43,161 nt of DNA, from positions 20,685 through 63,845 of the forward strand of contig NZ_DDOV01000119.1 in the NCBI RefSeq assembly GCF_002341865.1, given 5' to 3'. Under the pieces are notes generated by a model. It had not been told where the DNA came from, searched no databases, and saw only the letters and a list, made by a program, of their open reading frames with translations. Positions 41,362-43,161 of this stretch are shown here, in pieces (position 1 is the stretch's first letter; every line of letters begins with the position of its first letter). Origin of the DNA: Clostridium sp. UBA2485. GTDB lineage: Bacteria; Bacillota; Clostridia; Clostridiales; Clostridiaceae. A program made the translations under genes and the position numbers.

Positions 41362-42303
41362 TTAATATCCTTTATTTAAATCTACAACATTAAATAAATT
41401 TTCATTGTTTTTATAATGGCTTAAATTTTTATATACAGTAGTAAATCTCCGTTCATTTCTCATTTCTGAAATCCATGAATTATGGGAATTTATTATTACG
41501 TTTTCTAATTCCCAAAGGATACTATTTTCATTCAATGGTTCTTCCTCAAAAACATCTAATGCTGCAAAGGAAATTTTACCTGTTTTTAAAGCTTCAATAA
41601 GTGAATTTTCATCTATTATACTTCCCCTTGCTACATTCACTAAAAATACGCCATCTTTCATTTTATTTATAGTATCTTTATTTATTAAATGATGAGTTTT
41701 TTCTGTATAAGGTATAGTTATGACTACAACATCACTAGTATGAAGTACTTTATCTAATTCATCTATAGGATAGCATTTATGAAAGTACTCTTCTTCATGA
41801 CCTGATGTATTAATACCTAATATATTAGCTTCAAAACCTTGAAGTCTTTTAGCCCCTTCCTTTGCAAGACTTCCTGTACCTATAAAGGTAACTGTCTTTC
41901 CATAAAGCTCTAGTAAGGAAGTATCCATCTTCCATTTATGAAGTCTTTGATTTTCATAAGAAGCTTTGCTCTTTTTAAGCATTTCTAATATTTTTAATAC
42001 AATCCATTCTCCTATAGGAATGCTATATCCACCTTTATTATTACAAAGTATTATATTTTTTTCTTTTATGATATCTTTAGGTACTTGATCTATACCTATA
42101 CTAGACAATAATATTAATTTTAAGCTCTTCATTTTCATTATATCTAACGTTTCAAAGGGATTATAGCAAACTAATATTTCTACATCATCTAGTTCTTCAC
42201 TGTAAGTTATAGTTTTTTCATCTTTAATTATAACTTCATAACCTAAATCTTCTATTGCCTTAATCTTTTCTCTACCATAATTATAAGTAAATAATACTTT
42301 CAT
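41362..42303 (-). CDS. D-2-hydroxyacid dehydrogenase
   Basis: NAD-dependent 2-hydroxyacid dehydrogenase family, 313 residues. Cofactor fold VTFIGTGSLAKEGAKRLQGF, with catalytic Arg in VNVARGSIIDE, Glu in DVFEEEPL and His in INSHNSW. Relatives include phosphoglycerate, glyoxylate/hydroxypyruvate and lactate dehydrogenases; length and absence of an ACT domain argue against SerA type. Substrate is not assignable. It lies alone between terminators. Confidence 0.9.
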   Translation of the reverse strand: MKVLFTYNYGREKIKAIEDLGYEVIIKDEKTITYSEELDDVEILVCYNPFETLDIMKMKSLKLILLSSIGIDQVPKDIIKEKNIILCNNKGGYSIPIGEWIVLKILEMLKKSKASYENQRLHKWKMDTSLLELYGKTVTFIGTGSLAKEGAKRLQGFEANILGINTSGHEEEYFHKCYPIDELDKVLHTSDVVVITIPYTEKTHHLINKDTINKMKDGVFLVNVARGSIIDENSLIEALKTGKISFAALDVFEEEPLNENSILWELENVIINSHNSWISEMRNERRFTTVYKNLSHYKNNENLFNVVDLNKGY

Positions 42304-42423
42304 AAGTATACCTCCAAACTATTATATTCCTAAGTACAGGCCAATTAATCATAACTTTTAGCTAATAAGAAACTTTATTAAATTATTTTCTATTAATAAG
42401 ATTTTATCAATTAGACTTTAAAA

Positions 42424-42459
42424 ATAAAATGCCTTATAGAAATCCATAAGGCATTTTAT
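42424..42459. terminator. Bidirectional hairpin upstream of the dehydrogenase
   Basis: 14-bp perfect stem ATAAAATGCCTTAT / ATAAGGCATTTTAT with 8-base loop. Likely ends the M16 gene transcript with the neighbouring element. Confidence 0.8.
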
Positions 42460-42475
42460 TCTAGCATATGAAATA

Positions 42476-42605
42476 AAATAACTAGTCAAAGATGGATGTA
42501 TATTTTACATTAGACAAGGAGACAGGTTCCCATAATAGTTGGGCTATCATGGAGCTCTGACGACGCATTATGATGAAAAATAGACGATCCTATGACTAGT
42601 TATTT
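42476..42605 (+). repeat. Long-hairpin element, copy 3 (long form)
   Basis: Outer stem AAATAACTAGTCA (42476-42488) / TGACTAGTTATTT (42593-42605), inner arms GGATGTATATTTTACAT and ATGATGAAAAATAGACGATCC, inner hairpin ATCATGGAGCTCTGACGACG. It is 13 bases past the stop of the peptidase gene on the opposite strand. Confidence 0.75.
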
Positions 42606-42618
42606 TTTTGAATATGAC

Positions 42619-43161
42619 TTATTTAAATACATTTTCTAAATTATTAAATAGGTTACTATTTGCTTTAATTTTATTGTCATTTCCTAATACAGTATAAAAG
42701 TTTTTATTCATTATCTCTTCCATCATTTTTGCATAATTTCTTATATCTTTTTCTGTTGTACTTAAAACTTCTTCTCTTTCTTTTACTCTATCTTCTTTAG
42801 TAATATGTCTTAAGTAAAAGGCTACAGCTCTATCCCCCTTCATTGAAGGTGTTAGAGGTGCGTCTAATTCACTAATTGTACCTATAATATATTTAGTCAT
42901 TTCTCTTTCAGAGGTAGAAAAGTTTTTAATATAATTTACAACATTATCATAAGCTTTTAAAGTTTCAGCTAAATTTGGATCTCTATATGATACAAATACT
43001 AAATTTCCACTTCTAACTAAACTTGCAAAGCCACCATAAGCTCCACCTTGAACTCTTACCTTATTCCATAAATAATCAAGGCTCATTATTGTTTTTAATA
43101 CTAATAATTTTCCACTATATTCGTAACCTAGTTTTTTCAAATTATATCCTTTAGCTACATA
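42619..43161 (-). CDS. M16C (presequence protease-like) peptidase, C-terminal part
   Basis: C-terminal 180 residues of an insulinase-family metallopeptidase of the PreP/M16C type. KVRVQGGAYGGFASLVRSGN and DAPLTPSMKGDRAVAFYLRH are conserved in the last domain. The gene continues beyond the window edge: the codons before 43140 read on in frame as VAKGYN (43141-43161), so the apparent TTG start is internal. The catalytic H-x-x-E-H in the N-terminal domain lies outside. Full proteins are about 970 residues and degrade peptides and signal sequences. Confidence 0.85.
   Translation of the reverse strand, partial: YVAKGYNLKKLGYEYSGKLLVLKTIMSLDYLWNKVRVQGGAYGGFASLVRSGNLVFVSYRDPNLAETLKAYDNVVNYIKNFSTSEREMTKYIIGTISELDAPLTPSMKGDRAVAFYLRHITKEDRVKEREEVLSTTEKDIRNYAKMMEEIMNKNFYTVLGNDNKIKANSNLFNNLENVFK

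Overview
The window is a low-GC (roughly 27-30 % by eye) Firmicute chromosome segment, most likely Clostridium sensu stricto. AT-rich codon use, strong AGGAGG-type ribosome sites, a GerMN-domain gene, the murA - yycJ - gerMN - SEC-C - rlmH order and clostridial-type family members all point there. I cannot name the species.

There are two contrasting halves. The right half (about 26-43 kb) is ordinary core chromosome: rlmH, a SEC-C protein, a GerMN protein, the YycJ/WalJ nuclease, murA, two 2H-phosphoesterase-like paralogues with a dimeric dUTPase, a small DMT permease, a LysR regulator, a subtilase, cinA, a DUF2278 protein, a rhodanese lipoprotein, a 2-hydroxyacid dehydrogenase and the C-terminus of an M16C peptidase. 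A two-gene accessory insert (26.7-28.1 kb, TIR/deoxyribosyltransferase-like protein plus membrane-anchored protein) sits just upstream of rlmH. Three copies of a long-hairpin element occur at 32.7, 33.9 and 42.5 kb.

The left half (1-26 kb) is accessory: single regulators (AraC, MerR/TipAS, XRE-methyltransferase), acetyltransferases, radical SAM enzymes, a KAS III-like protein, a LuxE-LuxC-SDR operon, two MITE-like repeats and several gene remnants. The main result is that this half is punctuated by about ten copies of an 18-bp sequence, all in one orientation, matching the last codons of rlmH (E-P-Y-H-K-stop). rlmH itself carries one copy at its 3' end (25988-26005). Others lie near 25.9, 21.6, 19.6, 19.5, 18.3, 16.9, 7.7, 6.3 and 3.9 kb; I found none to the right of rlmH. 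A truncated second rlmH 3' end is at 19.58-19.74 kb. This is the layout expected from repeated site-specific integration at the 3' end of rlmH, the target used by staphylococcal SCC elements, leaving an array of small cargo modules. No recombinase gene is visible; it may lie left of the window or be absent.

Modules from rlmH outward: luxE-luxC-SDR under a TetR-type operator plus a degraded Mpl-like gene (21.6-25.9 kb); a GNAT acetyltransferase (19.6-21.6); a P-loop kinase and a small peptide gene with a leader that masks its ribosome site (18.3-19.5); an XRE-methyltransferase fusion (16.9-18.3); a large module with two methyltransferases, a SPASM radical SAM protein, a KAS III-like protein, an MCP, a TipAS regulator and a B12-radical SAM protein (7.7-16.9); a CatB-type acetyltransferase (6.3-7.7); a TPR protein, a zinc-ribbon protein and a GyrI-domain remnant (3.9-6.3); and AraC regulators and an SPL-like radical SAM protein beyond. 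All function calls are from reading the sequence; no database search was run.
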